Below are positions 45,039 through 54,541 of a DNA stretch of 64,000 nt, in pieces. The notes beneath the pieces are model-generated. The model saw only the letters and a program-made list of their open reading frames with translations. It did no database searches and was not told where the DNA came from. Numbering within the stretch: position 1 is the stretch's first letter; the number at the start of each line of letters is the position of its first letter. The translations under genes and the position numbers were made by a program. The DNA comes from Variovorax boronicumulans (GTDB lineage Bacteria; Pseudomonadota; Gammaproteobacteria; Burkholderiales; Burkholderiaceae_C): assembly GCF_007677875.1 (NCBI RefSeq), contig NZ_VEDO01000004.1, forward strand, positions 372,001-436,000, given 5' to 3'.

Positions 45039-47288
45039 GTGCACCCATCGCACCCTTTGAATTTGTCGCCCCTTGTTGCCGCATCGCCGCGCGCGAGGCC
45101 TGCCACAAGCCTGCTGCTGGCACGGGCTCATGCCCAGGTTCTGCCATTGGCCGCCGCGGTAGCACTGACCTATCCGTTCACGACTGCCGCATTTGCGCAG
45201 TCGTCGCCTTCCATGTCGACCGCTGCCACGGCAGCCGCTGCCACATCCGCAGCGTCGAGTAATAGCGGCGCGCCCGCAACACTTCCCGCCGTCGTCGTCA
45301 GGGGGGAAGGCCCAGGCTATGCCGCCTCGACGGCCGGTTCTGCCACGCGCACCGAAACGCCGGTGATCCAGACACCGCAGTCCATCTCGGTGCTCAAGCG
45401 GTCACTGCTCGACGACCAGGACGTCCACACCCTCTCGGACGCACTCGTCAACATCTCCGGCGTCGTGCCAACGAAGCCGGAGGAGGCACTGCTGATCGCG
45501 CCGATCATCCGTGGCTTTCCAGCCGAGACCTATCTGGACGGGCTGTCCGTCTTTGGCGGCAACCAGCAGGCTTTCAACCCAGCGGGGCTGGTCGGGGTCG
45601 AGCGCATCGAGGTACTCAAGGGACCGAGCTCGAGTCTTTACGGCGGCGGACTGGGCTCTCCGTTGGGCGGCCTCATCAACATCCAATCGACGCGCCCGGA
45701 AATCGGCAGGACAGGCGGGTACCTCGGCGTGCGGGCCGGCAGCTTCTCGACGACCAACCCCTATGGGGACTACAACATCACGCTGAGCGACAAGCTCGCC
45801 GTGCGCCTTGCGGGCGAGTATCAGGACAACAAGAGCTGGATCGACCAGGTGCATGGCAAGCGGGTGTTCTTGCAGCCGAGCATCCTGTTCAAGCCCGATG
45901 CGCAGACCGAAGTGCTTGTCTCTGGACAGTACAACCGTACCCAACAGCTCGAATACTCAGGACTGCCCGCGCAGCAGGCTTTGGCCGGACAGCTCTATCG
46001 CAACGCCTTCCCGGGAGCGCCCAATGGCCAGCCCCTCACGGACATCAACAATCGCCTTGGGAAGATTGAACTACGCCGGGAGCTCGACGGTGGGATGCGC
46101 CTGAACGCCAGCGCACAGTTCTACAGCAGCACGGTGGGCCAGTATGGAAGCTTCGTGTTTCCCGCATTAGCAGCGCCCGATGCGTCGACGCCCACCACCT
46201 ACCCGATCTTTCCGCTCACCATGCGCGGCCGGACCCGAGAAACTGCGGTCGATGCGCACCTGACCGCTCCGGTCAACATGCTGGGCGGTCGCCACGAGTG
46301 GGTCGTCGGCATTGGCTATGACCTGACGAAGTTCTATTCGGGGATGGGCTTCGACGGCACGAGCGTCGGCTCGATCAATCTCGCCGACCCGCAGTACAAC
46401 CTCGATTTCGGCGACAAGACCCCCATCAACTCGACGCAAACCGACCGCTATCGCACCCTCGCGGCCTATGTGCAGGACCAGGCCCACTACGGTCGCTGGC
46501 GCTTCACGGGATCGCTCCGGCTGACCCAGCTGGAGTTCCAGGAGGCGGAGCAGGCAACCGACAAGACCTACCACCATGTTTCCCCGCGTGTTGGGGTGAC
46601 CTACGACCTGGTGCCTGGCGTGGCGCTCTACGGCGGCTACGCGACCGCGTTCCGGGCGCCGTTCGGCTTCATCGGGTCGTCGACGCCCAAGCCCGAGACA
46701 TCGAAGAACATTGAAGTCGGCGTGAAGCTTGCGGACAAGGCGCGCGGGCTGTCTGGCACGCTGGCGGTATTTCAACAAACACGCAACAACGTCGCCACCC
46801 CCGATCCCGCAAACCCATTGTTCTCCATCCAATCGGGGCAGCAACGGGCCCGCGGATTCGAGACCGACCTGAACTGGGAGCCGGTCAGAGCCTTGTCGCT
46901 GCTTGCGAACTATGCGTACACCGATGCGGAGGTCACGAAAGACAACACCATTCCTGTCGGAGACAAACTGGCCCGCGTGCCCAAGCACAGCGGACGTCTC
47001 GCGTTCCGCTACCGGGTGCTGGAGGGAGCAGCTCAGGGCCTTTCTTTCGGCGCCGGCATCACCGCGGTCGGCCCACGCCAACTGACCTTGCCCAACTCCG
47101 TCTCGGTGCCAGGTATGGCCACGGTCGATGCGCAGGCCGCCTACGACTTCGACCGCTACACGATCCAGCTCTCGGGCTACAACCTGACCGGGCGCCGTTC
47201 CTTCGAGCCCTATCAATACTTCGCCTTTCCAGTCGTGATGCCGACCCAGCCAAGGTCGTTCTACCTGACGCTGAAGGTCCGAATCTAG
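45039..47288 (+). CDS. TonB-dependent siderophore-type receptor
   Basis: 749 residues from GTG 45039, preceded by GGAGAGG. After a signal region (VALTYPFTTAAFAQ) and a low-complexity Ser/Ala stretch comes a plug domain (ETPVIQTPQSISVLKRSLLD, IRGFPAETYLDGLSVFGG, VERIEVLKGPSSSLYGG). The barrel ends with SFYLTLKVRI. The class is that of ferric-siderophore receptors. The genes around it (DUF2946, SCO, PCu(A)C) point to copper or another metal chelate rather than iron; that is inference. Confidence 0.88.
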   Translation: MHPSHPLNLSPLVAASPRARPATSLLLARAHAQVLPLAAAVALTYPFTTAAFAQSSPSMSTAATAAAATSAASSNSGAPATLPAVVVRGEGPGYAASTAGSATRTETPVIQTPQSISVLKRSLLDDQDVHTLSDALVNISGVVPTKPEEALLIAPIIRGFPAETYLDGLSVFGGNQQAFNPAGLVGVERIEVLKGPSSSLYGGGLGSPLGGLINIQSTRPEIGRTGGYLGVRAGSFSTTNPYGDYNITLSDKLAVRLAGEYQDNKSWIDQVHGKRVFLQPSILFKPDAQTEVLVSGQYNRTQQLEYSGLPAQQALAGQLYRNAFPGAPNGQPLTDINNRLGKIELRRELDGGMRLNASAQFYSSTVGQYGSFVFPALAAPDASTPTTYPIFPLTMRGRTRETAVDAHLTAPVNMLGGRHEWVVGIGYDLTKFYSGMGFDGTSVGSINLADPQYNLDFGDKTPINSTQTDRYRTLAAYVQDQAHYGRWRFTGSLRLTQLEFQEAEQATDKTYHHVSPRVGVTYDLVPGVALYGGYATAFRAPFGFIGSSTPKPETSKNIEVGVKLADKARGLSGTLAVFQQTRNNVATPDPANPLFSIQSGQQRARGFETDLNWEPVRALSLLANYAYTDAEVTKDNTIPVGDKLARVPKHSGRLAFRYRVLEGAAQGLSFGAGITAVGPRQLTLPNSVSVPGMATVDAQAAYDFDRYTIQLSGYNLTGRRSFEPYQYFAFPVVMPTQPRSFYLTLKVRI

Positions 47289-47313
47289 GGGCACAGCGCT
47301 CGGAGACTCAACG

Positions 47314-48165
47314 ATGAACACCGACCAACGACGCAGCTTCCTGCGTGCCGCCACGGCCGCGCTGGCCACCTCGCCGTGGCTGTCGAGCGCCGGCCAGGGG
47401 CGGGCAGAGCAGGCGCCCCTGCCGCACGACATGGGCAACATGCCTGCTTCCTGGACAGGCAAGGAGCAGATCGGCATGCTCCTTTATCCGGGCATGACCG
47501 CGCTGGACTTTGTCGGGCCGCAGCACATGTTTACGAGCCTGGTGGGCGCCACGGTGCACCATGTGGCCAAGACCATGGCACCGGTGGTGAGCGACAGCCA
47601 GCTCGCGATCATGCCCACGGTCACGTTGGCCCGTTGTCCGCGTGACCTGGACATCCTGTTCGTGCCGGGTGGCGGCGCGGGCACGGTCGCGGCGATGCAG
47701 GACACGCAGACCCTGGCCTTCCTGGCGGACCGGGGCAGCCGCGCCAAGCTGGTGAGCAGCGTCTGCACCGGATCGCTGTTGTTGGGCGCTGCCGGCCTGC
47801 TCCGGGGCTACCAGGCCACGACCCACTGGGCGACCCATGCGCTGTTGACAGCCGTGGGTGCCACGCCTGTGCAGGCGCGCGTGGTGCATGACCGCAACCG
47901 CATCACTGGCGCCGGTGTCAGCGCGGGGCTGGACCTGGGCCTCACCATCGTCGGCATGCTGCGCGACGGCACCTATGCGCAGACCGTGCAACTGCTGGCC
48001 GAGTACGCTCCCTCGCCGCCTTACAACGCGGGCACGCCGGACACCGCCCCGCCCGACGTGACCGCCATGGTCGCAGGCATGTTCAAGGACTTCGATCCGC
48101 AGGTCCGGGCTGCACTCCAGGTGGCCCAGGGCGACAGGTCTGCCACGGAGAGGCGGGTCAAATGA
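47314..48165 (+). CDS. exported DJ-1/PfpI-family protein (Tat signal)
   Basis: A 283-residue protein beginning MNTDQRRSFLRAATAAL, a clear twin-arginine (RRSFLR) signal followed by a hydrophobic stretch and an Ala-rich cleavage region. The DJ-1 domain has IGMLLYPGMTALDFVGPQHM, ILFVPGGGAGTVAAM and SSVCTGSLLLGAAGLL with the elbow Cys. An exported, presumably folded and possibly metal-loaded DJ-1 protein between a TonB receptor and SCO is unusual. Its 3' end overlaps the SCO gene by 4 bases. Confidence 0.85.
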   Translation: MNTDQRRSFLRAATAALATSPWLSSAGQGRAEQAPLPHDMGNMPASWTGKEQIGMLLYPGMTALDFVGPQHMFTSLVGATVHHVAKTMAPVVSDSQLAIMPTVTLARCPRDLDILFVPGGGAGTVAAMQDTQTLAFLADRGSRAKLVSSVCTGSLLLGAAGLLRGYQATTHWATHALLTAVGATPVQARVVHDRNRITGAGVSAGLDLGLTIVGMLRDGTYAQTVQLLAEYAPSPPYNAGTPDTAPPDVTAMVAGMFKDFDPQVRAALQVAQGDRSATERRVK

Positions 48166-48773
48166 TGCCCAGCGCACGCCACACTTGCGGCACCCGCCGC
48201 GGCCTCGTGATCGCAGCCGCAGCGTTGGCAGCAACGCTGGCCGCAGGCTGCACATCCGGCAATTCATCCGCGTTCAACGGCATCGACGTCACGGGCGCCG
48301 ACTATGGCAAGGACTTCCGGCTGCTGGACCCAGAGGGACGTACGCGCACCTTGGCGGACTTCAAGGGCCAGGCCGTGCTGCTGTTCTTCGGCTTCACGCA
48401 GTGTCCCGACGTCTGCCCGACGGCGCTCGCACGCGCTGCGCAGGCCAAGGCCTTGCTCGGCGACCTTGGCAACCGTGTGCAGGTCATCTTCGTCACGGTC
48501 GATCCCGAGCGCGACACGCCGCAGGTGCTCCAGGCCTACACCACCGCCTTCGACCCCAACTTCCTCGGCCTGCACGGCACGCTGGAGGAGACGGCCGAAG
48601 TCGCGAAGAACTTCAAGGCGTACTACAAGAAGGTGCCCACCGGCTCGTCGTACACCATGGACCACAGCGCGCTGACCTATGTCTACGACCCTGCAGGGAA
48701 GTTGCGCGTGGTCCTGCGCCACGACCAGACGGCCGAGCAGTTCGCCCAGGACCTGCGGCGCCTGCTGGCATGA
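48162..48773 (+). CDS. SCO1/SenC-family copper chaperone lipoprotein
   Basis: A 203-residue thioredoxin-fold protein with lipobox LAAGC. The copper site is complete: FGFTQCPDVCPTALAR (Cys-x3-Cys) and the distal His in YTMDHSALTYVYD. SCO proteins deliver copper to the CuA site of cytochrome oxidase or keep it reduced. It starts with ATGA overlap to the exported DJ-1 gene and is followed by PCu(A)C, its usual partner. Confidence 0.92.
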   Translation: MMPSARHTCGTRRGLVIAAAALAATLAAGCTSGNSSAFNGIDVTGADYGKDFRLLDPEGRTRTLADFKGQAVLLFFGFTQCPDVCPTALARAAQAKALLGDLGNRVQVIFVTVDPERDTPQVLQAYTTAFDPNFLGLHGTLEETAEVAKNFKAYYKKVPTGSSYTMDHSALTYVYDPAGKLRVVLRHDQTAEQFAQDLRRLLA

Positions 48774-48803
48774 CCAACCCGCCAACCCTACAAGGAGCCT
48801 CCC

Positions 48804-49274
48804 ATGAAGCCCATCCTCCGCACCCTCATCGCTGCAGCGTTCTTCGCCGCAGGCATCGCGCAAGCCCAGGTGACCGTCGAGGACGCCTGGGTCCGCGCGA
48901 CCGTCCCGCAGCAAAGGGCCACCGGCGCCTTCATGAAGCTGAACGCCGCGAAGGACACCCGGCTGGTGTCGGCCACGTCCCCGGCAGCGCCGGTGGTCGA
49001 AGTCCACGAGATGGCCCTACAGGACAACGTCATGCGCATGCGCCAGGTGCCGGCGGTGGAGTTGCCGGCCGGCAAGGCCGTCGAGCTCAAGCCCGGCGGC
49101 TACCACATCATGCTGATGGACCTGCCCAAGCAGGTGAAGGCAGGAGACACCGTGCCGCTGACCTTGGTCTTCGAGGGCAAGGACGGCAAGCGCGAGTCGC
49201 TGGAGGTCCAGGCGCCGGTGCGCGCGCTGAACAGCAGCACGCAGCCAGCCGGCCAAGGCGCGCACAAGCACTGA
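48804..49274 (+). CDS. PCu(A)C-family periplasmic copper chaperone
   Basis: A 156-residue exported protein (signal to AGIAQA). The copper motif H(M)x10Mx21HxM is present: VVEVHEMALQDNVMRMRQV and GGYHIMLMDLPKQV. The C-terminus is His-rich (GQGAHKH). It hands Cu(I) to SCO or directly to CuA. It lies 30 bases after the SCO gene with an AAGGAG Shine-Dalgarno. Confidence 0.92.
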   Translation: MKPILRTLIAAAFFAAGIAQAQVTVEDAWVRATVPQQRATGAFMKLNAAKDTRLVSATSPAAPVVEVHEMALQDNVMRMRQVPAVELPAGKAVELKPGGYHIMLMDLPKQVKAGDTVPLTLVFEGKDGKRESLEVQAPVRALNSSTQPAGQGAHKH

Positions 49275-49478
49275 CGCGGCAGCATGCGCGCGCCTTCGTC
49301 GACCTGACCACCGCCATGTACCCGAGGTCCATCAACCCGTCGCTCGCTGGGTTGCACGGCCACAGCGCAGCGGCGAGATGGGACGGCCCGCATCACGCAA
49401 GAAAGTCATTTGCTTACTCGCACAAGCCGGTGCGCAGGCCCCGCCGTGGGCCCAAGTCGGTCCCATAATTTGCGCGCC

Positions 49479-49838
49479 ATGCAAGTCCTTCGCACGTCAC
49501 AGCTGCTCGTCCGCCTCGTGCTGGCGTGGTTCGCCTTGACGCTGGGTGTCGCTGCGCTGTCGCCGATGGTGCATCCGCAGACACTGGAGCTGATCTGCAC
49601 CTCCGGCGCCACGGCCAAGCTCGTGGTCAGGGGCAGCGAGGGCGAGACCGCGCCGGTCGGGCACCAGACGCTGGACTGCTCCGCCTGCTTCGTGGCCACC
49701 TTGCCACCGTGGCCCGTGGCGGCCATGGTCCCGCCTGCGCAGCCGCTCGCACATGCCTTGCAGCCGATGGTTGCGGCACACATCGCCGCCCTGGTGGGCG
49801 CACCACTGCCGCCACGCGGCCCGCCCGCCTTCGCCTGA
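49479..49838 (+). CDS. DUF2946-family protein with CxxC motif, copy B
   Basis: A 119-residue paralogue of the protein at 44559. N-terminal helix LVRLVLAWFALTLGVAAL, then LICTSGATAKL, GHQTLDCSACFVATLPPWP with Cys-x-x-Cys, and the same HIAALVGAPLPPRGPP tail. Start ATG 49479; the open frame begins upstream. It precedes a TonB receptor and PepSY protein. Confidence 0.75.
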   Translation: MQVLRTSQLLVRLVLAWFALTLGVAALSPMVHPQTLELICTSGATAKLVVRGSEGETAPVGHQTLDCSACFVATLPPWPVAAMVPPAQPLAHALQPMVAAHIAALVGAPLPPRGPPAFA

Positions 49839-49984
49839 GAACGCTTCGCCAGCGCACCTTGCTGGCCTGTGCCGCGCGTCGCTGACGTTGCGGCTGCCTC
49901 TCTCTCGCGCGCCGCGCCGCTGCTCTCCGAAGGACCAAGCTTGTCCGGGGGCAAGGCGGTCACGCGGCAACCATTCGGATCATC

Positions 49985-52153
49985 ATGCAAAAGTCCATTC
50001 GCGCCCGTGCGGCCTCGCTCGGCCTGCGCCGTCGCACCGCCACTCCTACCCATCTGCTCGCCGGTGTTGCCACCCTGGTGCAGGCCGCAGCCATCGCCCC
50101 CGTCGCGGCGCAAACCACTGGTGCGGCCCTGCCACCGGTTACCGTCAGCAGCCCCGCCGCAGCGCCGCTGGAGCGGCCTGCCGCCACGGGATCGCGGCTG
50201 GACATCTCTCCGCTGGAGACACCCGCGAGCCTCGACGTGGTCACGCGCGAGCAGCTGGACGCACGTGGCGACAGCTCGCTGATGGATGCCATCACGCGCA
50301 CCACCGGCGTCACCAGCATGGCCCATCCGGGCAACAGCAGCAGTGCGTTGTCGGCGCGCGGCTTCACCGACGCCACGTCGGTGCAGCGCCTGTACGACGG
50401 CGTGCGCCAGTACGGAAATGTCTCGCCCACGTTCCCGTTCCACACCTGGGCCATCGAGCGCATCGAGGTCCTGCGCGGCCCCGCGTCGGTGCTGGAGGGT
50501 GACAGTGCCATCGGCGCCGTGGTCAACGTCGTACCCAAGAAGCCCTCGCGCGGGTCCGTGCGCAACGAGGTCGAGGCCACAGTGGGCTCGGACGGCAAGC
50601 GTGGCCTGGCCTTCGGCAGCGGCGGTGCGATCAACGACAAACTGTCGTACCGCCTGGACGCCAGCGGCGAGCGTTCGGACGGCTGGGTCGACCGCGGCCG
50701 CAACAGCAACCAGGCCATCTCCGGCGCGCTGCGCCTGGATGCCACGCGCGACCTGCGCATCACGACCAGCCATGCCCAAGGCTGGCAGAAGCCGATCAAC
50801 TACTACGGCATTCCGCTCATTGATGGCCAGCCGGTCGAAGCGCTGCGCGAGAAGAACTACGACGTGCGCGACGGTCGCATCGCCTACCGCGACCGCTGGA
50901 GCGAGGTCGCCGCCGAGTGGACGCCGAACGACCAGACCCGGCTGCGCAGCCGCCTATACCACATCGCCAGCAACCGCTACTGGCACTCGGTCGACACCTA
51001 CAACTGGAATGCCGGCACAGGGCTGATCGACCGCTCGGGCGCCACCGAGATTGCGCACCGCCAGCGCCAGACCGGCAACACCACCGACCTCACGCTCAAG
51101 CACGACCTGGGCGGGCTCGCCAACCAGGTCGCGCTGGGCTTCGACGTGAACCGCAGCAGCTTCCAGCACACCAACAACACCTACACCGGCACGGTGGCCT
51201 CGGTCGACCCGTACGACTACGAGCCGGGCCTCTACGCGAGCCCGATCCCGTTCATCCCACGCTACCGCAATACTGCGCAGCAGACGGCACTGTTCGCGGA
51301 AGACCGGCTGGTGCTGTCCGAGCGGTGGTCGGTGGTGGCGGGCCTGCGGCGCGACCGCGTGGAGCTCGACCGCCAGGACCTCGTCGCGGGCAGCCAGGCG
51401 TTCAAGCGCACGTTCTCGCACACCGGCTGGCGGCTGGGCGCCGTCTACCAGTGGAACCCGACGAGCAGCGTCTACGCGCAGATCGCGCGCGCCGCGGACC
51501 CGGTGTCTTCGCTGCTGTTCCTGACGCCCACGAATGCGGTGTTCGACATGTCGACGGGACGCCAGATCGAGGTTGGCATCAAGAAGCTGCTGCCCGAGCA
51601 GCGTGGCGAGCTCACGCTGGCCGTGTACGACATCGTCAAGAAGAACCTGCTCACGCGCGATGCGACCGATCCCTCGCTGCGGGTGCAGGTGGGGCAGCGC
51701 TCGACGCGCGGCATCGAAGGCACGGCATCATTGAACCTGACCCCGGCGCTGCGCCTGGACGCGAACGCTGCGCTTCTGCGCGCACGCTACGACGACTTCT
51801 CCGAGTCGGTCGGCGGTGTCAGCGTCTCGCGCAACGGCAATGTGCCGACCGACGTGCCCGAGCGCGTGGCCAACCTGTGGCTGGACTGGCGCGTGCTGCC
51901 TGACTTGACGGTCGGTGCCGGCGGGCGCTACGTGGGCAAGCGATACAGCAACAACGCCAACACCATTGCCTTGCCGGCGTACACGACGGTCGATGTGTCC
52001 GTGCGCTGGAATGCCACGCCAGATACCACGGTGGCCCTGCGCGGCTTCAACATGCTGGACCGCCTGTACTACTCCTCGTACTACTACAGCGCAACGCAGT
52101 GGCTCGTGGGCGAGGGCCGGCGCGTCGAGCTGTCCGTGCACCACCGCTTCTGA
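49985..52153 (+). CDS. TonB-dependent receptor (paralogue of the corrinoid-operon receptor)
   Basis: A 722-residue receptor with signal (VQAAAIAPVAAQ), plug ([38 protein letters not shown]) and barrel ending VELSVHHRF. Long stretches resemble the receptor at 38227-40308, e.g. the region RQIEVGIKKLLPEQRGELTL. It is followed by the PepSY gene after 11 bases. The DUF2946-receptor-PepSY order suggests copper-chelate uptake; that is inference. Confidence 0.88.
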   Translation: MQKSIRARAASLGLRRRTATPTHLLAGVATLVQAAAIAPVAAQTTGAALPPVTVSSPAAAPLERPAATGSRLDISPLETPASLDVVTREQLDARGDSSLMDAITRTTGVTSMAHPGNSSSALSARGFTDATSVQRLYDGVRQYGNVSPTFPFHTWAIERIEVLRGPASVLEGDSAIGAVVNVVPKKPSRGSVRNEVEATVGSDGKRGLAFGSGGAINDKLSYRLDASGERSDGWVDRGRNSNQAISGALRLDATRDLRITTSHAQGWQKPINYYGIPLIDGQPVEALREKNYDVRDGRIAYRDRWSEVAAEWTPNDQTRLRSRLYHIASNRYWHSVDTYNWNAGTGLIDRSGATEIAHRQRQTGNTTDLTLKHDLGGLANQVALGFDVNRSSFQHTNNTYTGTVASVDPYDYEPGLYASPIPFIPRYRNTAQQTALFAEDRLVLSERWSVVAGLRRDRVELDRQDLVAGSQAFKRTFSHTGWRLGAVYQWNPTSSVYAQIARAADPVSSLLFLTPTNAVFDMSTGRQIEVGIKKLLPEQRGELTLAVYDIVKKNLLTRDATDPSLRVQVGQRSTRGIEGTASLNLTPALRLDANAALLRARYDDFSESVGGVSVSRNGNVPTDVPERVANLWLDWRVLPDLTVGAGGRYVGKRYSNNANTIALPAYTTVDVSVRWNATPDTTVALRGFNMLDRLYYSSYYYSATQWLVGEGRRVELSVHHRF

Positions 52154-52164
52154 GGAGAGGGCTG

Positions 52165-53679
52165 GTGTCTGCGCACGCGAAGCGGCTGCTGTACCTCGTG
52201 CACCGGTGGACCGGGATCGGCGGCTGCATCCTGATGCTGCTGTGGACGGTCAGTGGCGTCGTGATGCTGTACGTGGGCTATCCACGGCTGCTCGCGCACG
52301 AGCGCCTTGCACCGTTGCCGGTGCTGGACGCCGCGGACTGCTGCGTGCCGGTCGAAGCGGCGCTGGCCCAGGCCCGCGCACCGCAGACGGTGCGCGGCAT
52401 ACGATTGAGCGGAATCGCAGGGGCTGCGCAGTACCGTCTGGAGGAGGCGGATGGCCGCTTCACCGTGGTTGATGCGCGCACCGGACAGTTGGCGCCAACC
52501 GTGAACGAGGCGGCCGCGCTTGCCGGCGCGCGCGCCTTCCTGCCTGGCGTGGCGGCACACGCCCAAGGCACGACGCAAGACGACCGCTGGACGCACGGGC
52601 GGCAGCTCGATGCGCACCGCCCGATGTTCATCGTGCAGATGGACGATGCCCAGCGCACGCGGCTCTATGTGTCGTCGACCACAGGCGAGGTGGTCATGGA
52701 CGCGCCGCAGGCACAGCGCCGCTGGAACAGCGTCGGCGCCTGGCTGCACTGGCTCTACATGTTCCGCGAAGGTTCGCGCGACCCCGTCTGGACCTGGACC
52801 CTCGTGGCCTTGTCTGCTGCCGCCACGGTGTCCGCGGTCACGGGCGCAGTGGTCGGCATCTGGCGTTGGCGGTTCTGCGGACGCTACAAGTCCGGCGCGA
52901 AGACGCCGTACCGGGACTTCAACATGCGGTGGCACCATGTGGCGGGCCTCGTGTTCGGGCTCGTGTTGATCGCCTGGACCTTCAGCGGGCTGGCGTCGAT
53001 GAATCCTGCAGGGGTGTTCGATCCCAAAGGGGCTCGACCGGACTTGGCAGCTTGGCGCGGTGGCGTGCCGGGAGACACGCGGGTGGAGTTCACCACCGGG
53101 CAGGCGCTGACGGCGCTGCGCGACACCGGCTTCGCGGGGCGCGAGCTGGAGTGGAAGGTTCTGGGTGGCGAGGCCTTCGTGCTGGCACGCGATGGCGAAG
53201 ACCGCACGCGCGTGATCGAAGCAACTCCCGCGGGTCCTCTGGCTCGCGAGCGCTGGGACGACGCCGCATTGCTCGCCGTGGCGCCGCGCCTGTTCACGGA
53301 TCGGCTGCTGGCACACCAGGTACTCGACGGCTACGACGCCTTCTACTACCGCCGTGGCGAGGCTTCGATGTACGGGGGCGCGGAGCGCCGCCTGCCGGTG
53401 TTGGCCCTGGACTTTGCCGACGTCGGGGGCACACGCGTGTACGCCGATCCACACACTGGCGAGGTGGCCTTGAGCGTTGACCGCTCCCAGCGCGTAGGTC
53501 GCTGGATGTTCAATCTGCTGCACAGCTGGGACATGCCCGGCATGTTGAAGGCCGGGCTTGCACGCGAGCTTGTGCTGATCGTGCTGAGCATCGGCGTGTT
53601 GGCCGTAGCGATGACAGGAACTGTCATTGGACTTGCCCGGTTGCGCAGGGTCACAGCCGGCCGCGGACTTGGATCGTGA
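52165..53679 (+). CDS. PepSY-associated transmembrane protein
   Basis: 504 residues from GTG 52165, with GAGGAGAGGG before it. About four transmembrane helices: LLYLVHRWTGIGGCILMLLW near the start, then two around the middle and one near the C-terminus (LVLIVLSIGVLAVAMTGTVI). Periplasmic loops hold PepSY-type segments. Conserved His residues flank the helices (HRWTG, MRWHHVAGL, LLHSWD), as in FegA/PiuB-type proteins thought to reduce or import ligands delivered by TonB receptors. Confidence 0.85.
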   Translation: MSAHAKRLLYLVHRWTGIGGCILMLLWTVSGVVMLYVGYPRLLAHERLAPLPVLDAADCCVPVEAALAQARAPQTVRGIRLSGIAGAAQYRLEEADGRFTVVDARTGQLAPTVNEAAALAGARAFLPGVAAHAQGTTQDDRWTHGRQLDAHRPMFIVQMDDAQRTRLYVSSTTGEVVMDAPQAQRRWNSVGAWLHWLYMFREGSRDPVWTWTLVALSAAATVSAVTGAVVGIWRWRFCGRYKSGAKTPYRDFNMRWHHVAGLVFGLVLIAWTFSGLASMNPAGVFDPKGARPDLAAWRGGVPGDTRVEFTTGQALTALRDTGFAGRELEWKVLGGEAFVLARDGEDRTRVIEATPAGPLARERWDDAALLAVAPRLFTDRLLAHQVLDGYDAFYYRRGEASMYGGAERRLPVLALDFADVGGTRVYADPHTGEVALSVDRSQRVGRWMFNLLHSWDMPGMLKAGLARELVLIVLSIGVLAVAMTGTVIGLARLRRVTAGRGLGS

Positions 53680-53741
53680 CTGCCACCTCGCTGCAGTACG
53701 CCATCTGACGCATATGCGGATGCCGAGCTCATTGCGATACT

Positions 53742-53770
53742 TGTAAGAAGAATTGTGAATTCGACTTACA
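53742..53770. promoter_or_regulatory. 29-base dyad operator upstream of the CbiM operon
   Basis: TGTAAG, 17 bases, CTTACA, with inner arms GAATT and AATTC around GTG. It is 76 bases before ATG 53847. The last 27 bases (53744-53770) match 19 of 27 positions with 56074-56100 upstream of the second Co/Ni-type operon. A shared, perhaps metal-responsive, repressor site; the regulator is not in the window. Confidence 0.55.
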
Positions 53771-53846
53771 TTGGGTTTGCCAAGGCCTGACCAGCTGAGC
53801 AAACCCTTCACCCTGGTGCCTTGAATTCTTGAAAGGTAGTTCCCGC

Positions 53847-54539
53847 ATGCTTCGTCCCATCCACATCCGCGGGGCCGCCACTGTCCTGTTGACCCTGGCC
53901 GCCAGCGGTGCCTTTGCCCACGATGCCTGGATCGAGCCGGGCGGCGGCGGCTTCGCGGTGGTGTTTGGCCATGACGGCAAGCTGGAGACGGCGCTCGCAA
54001 GCAAGGTGCTGAAGGCGCAAGCCATCGACGCGGCAGGTCAGGCACTGCCGCTGCGGCAGGCAGGGTTGAAGGTCGAGGTGCAAGGCAAGCCCTCGCTGCT
54101 ACTACTGCACTACGACAACGGCTTCTGGTCGCGCACGCCCGACGGCACCAAGAGCGGGCCGATGAATGAAGTGCCCGGCGCCCTCGGCGGCTCCCACGCG
54201 CTCAAGTACGGCAAGACCGTCCAGGTCTGGGACGCGCAGGCCAGCCGGCCGCAGGGGCTGCCGGTTGAAATCGTGCCGCAGGCCACGCAAGCCCCTACGG
54301 TGGGCAGCCAACTGCCGGTGCAAGTGCTGTGGGACGGCCAGCCGCTGGCCGGCGCCGTGCTGTCCTGGCAGGAGGGCGGCCAGGACAAGGACACCAAGGC
54401 GGACGCGCAGGGCCGTGCCAGCGTGCCGGTGGCCAAGGGCCGACAGATGGTCAGCGTGAGCGCGCGCCGTCCGCTGGCGAACGACGCTCGGGCCGACACG
54501 CTGTCGGTCTCCAGCGCACTGGTGTTTGAGGCCCATTGA
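53847..54539 (+). CDS. DUF4198-family periplasmic protein (Co/Ni ECF component), copy A
   Basis: A 230-residue exported protein. The signal ends at SGAFA; the mature protein starts HDAWIEPGGGG, placing His and Asp at the new N-terminus. Two beta-rich domains follow, the second an Ig/CarboxypepD-like fold (PVQVLWDGQPLAGAVLSWQ). DUF4198 proteins accompany nickel/cobalt ECF transporters. It leads the operon with the NikL-like protein and CbiM. Paralogue: 58162-58899. Confidence 0.8.
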   Translation: MLRPIHIRGAATVLLTLAASGAFAHDAWIEPGGGGFAVVFGHDGKLETALASKVLKAQAIDAAGQALPLRQAGLKVEVQGKPSLLLLHYDNGFWSRTPDGTKSGPMNEVPGALGGSHALKYGKTVQVWDAQASRPQGLPVEIVPQATQAPTVGSQLPVQVLWDGQPLAGAVLSWQEGGQDKDTKADAQGRASVPVAKGRQMVSVSARRPLANDARADTLSVSSALVFEAH

Positions 54540-54541
54540 GC

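Noticed and set aside
53742-53770. Fur box
   Set aside because: The dyad lacks the GATAAT-type hexamers; arms are TGTAAG/CTTACA.
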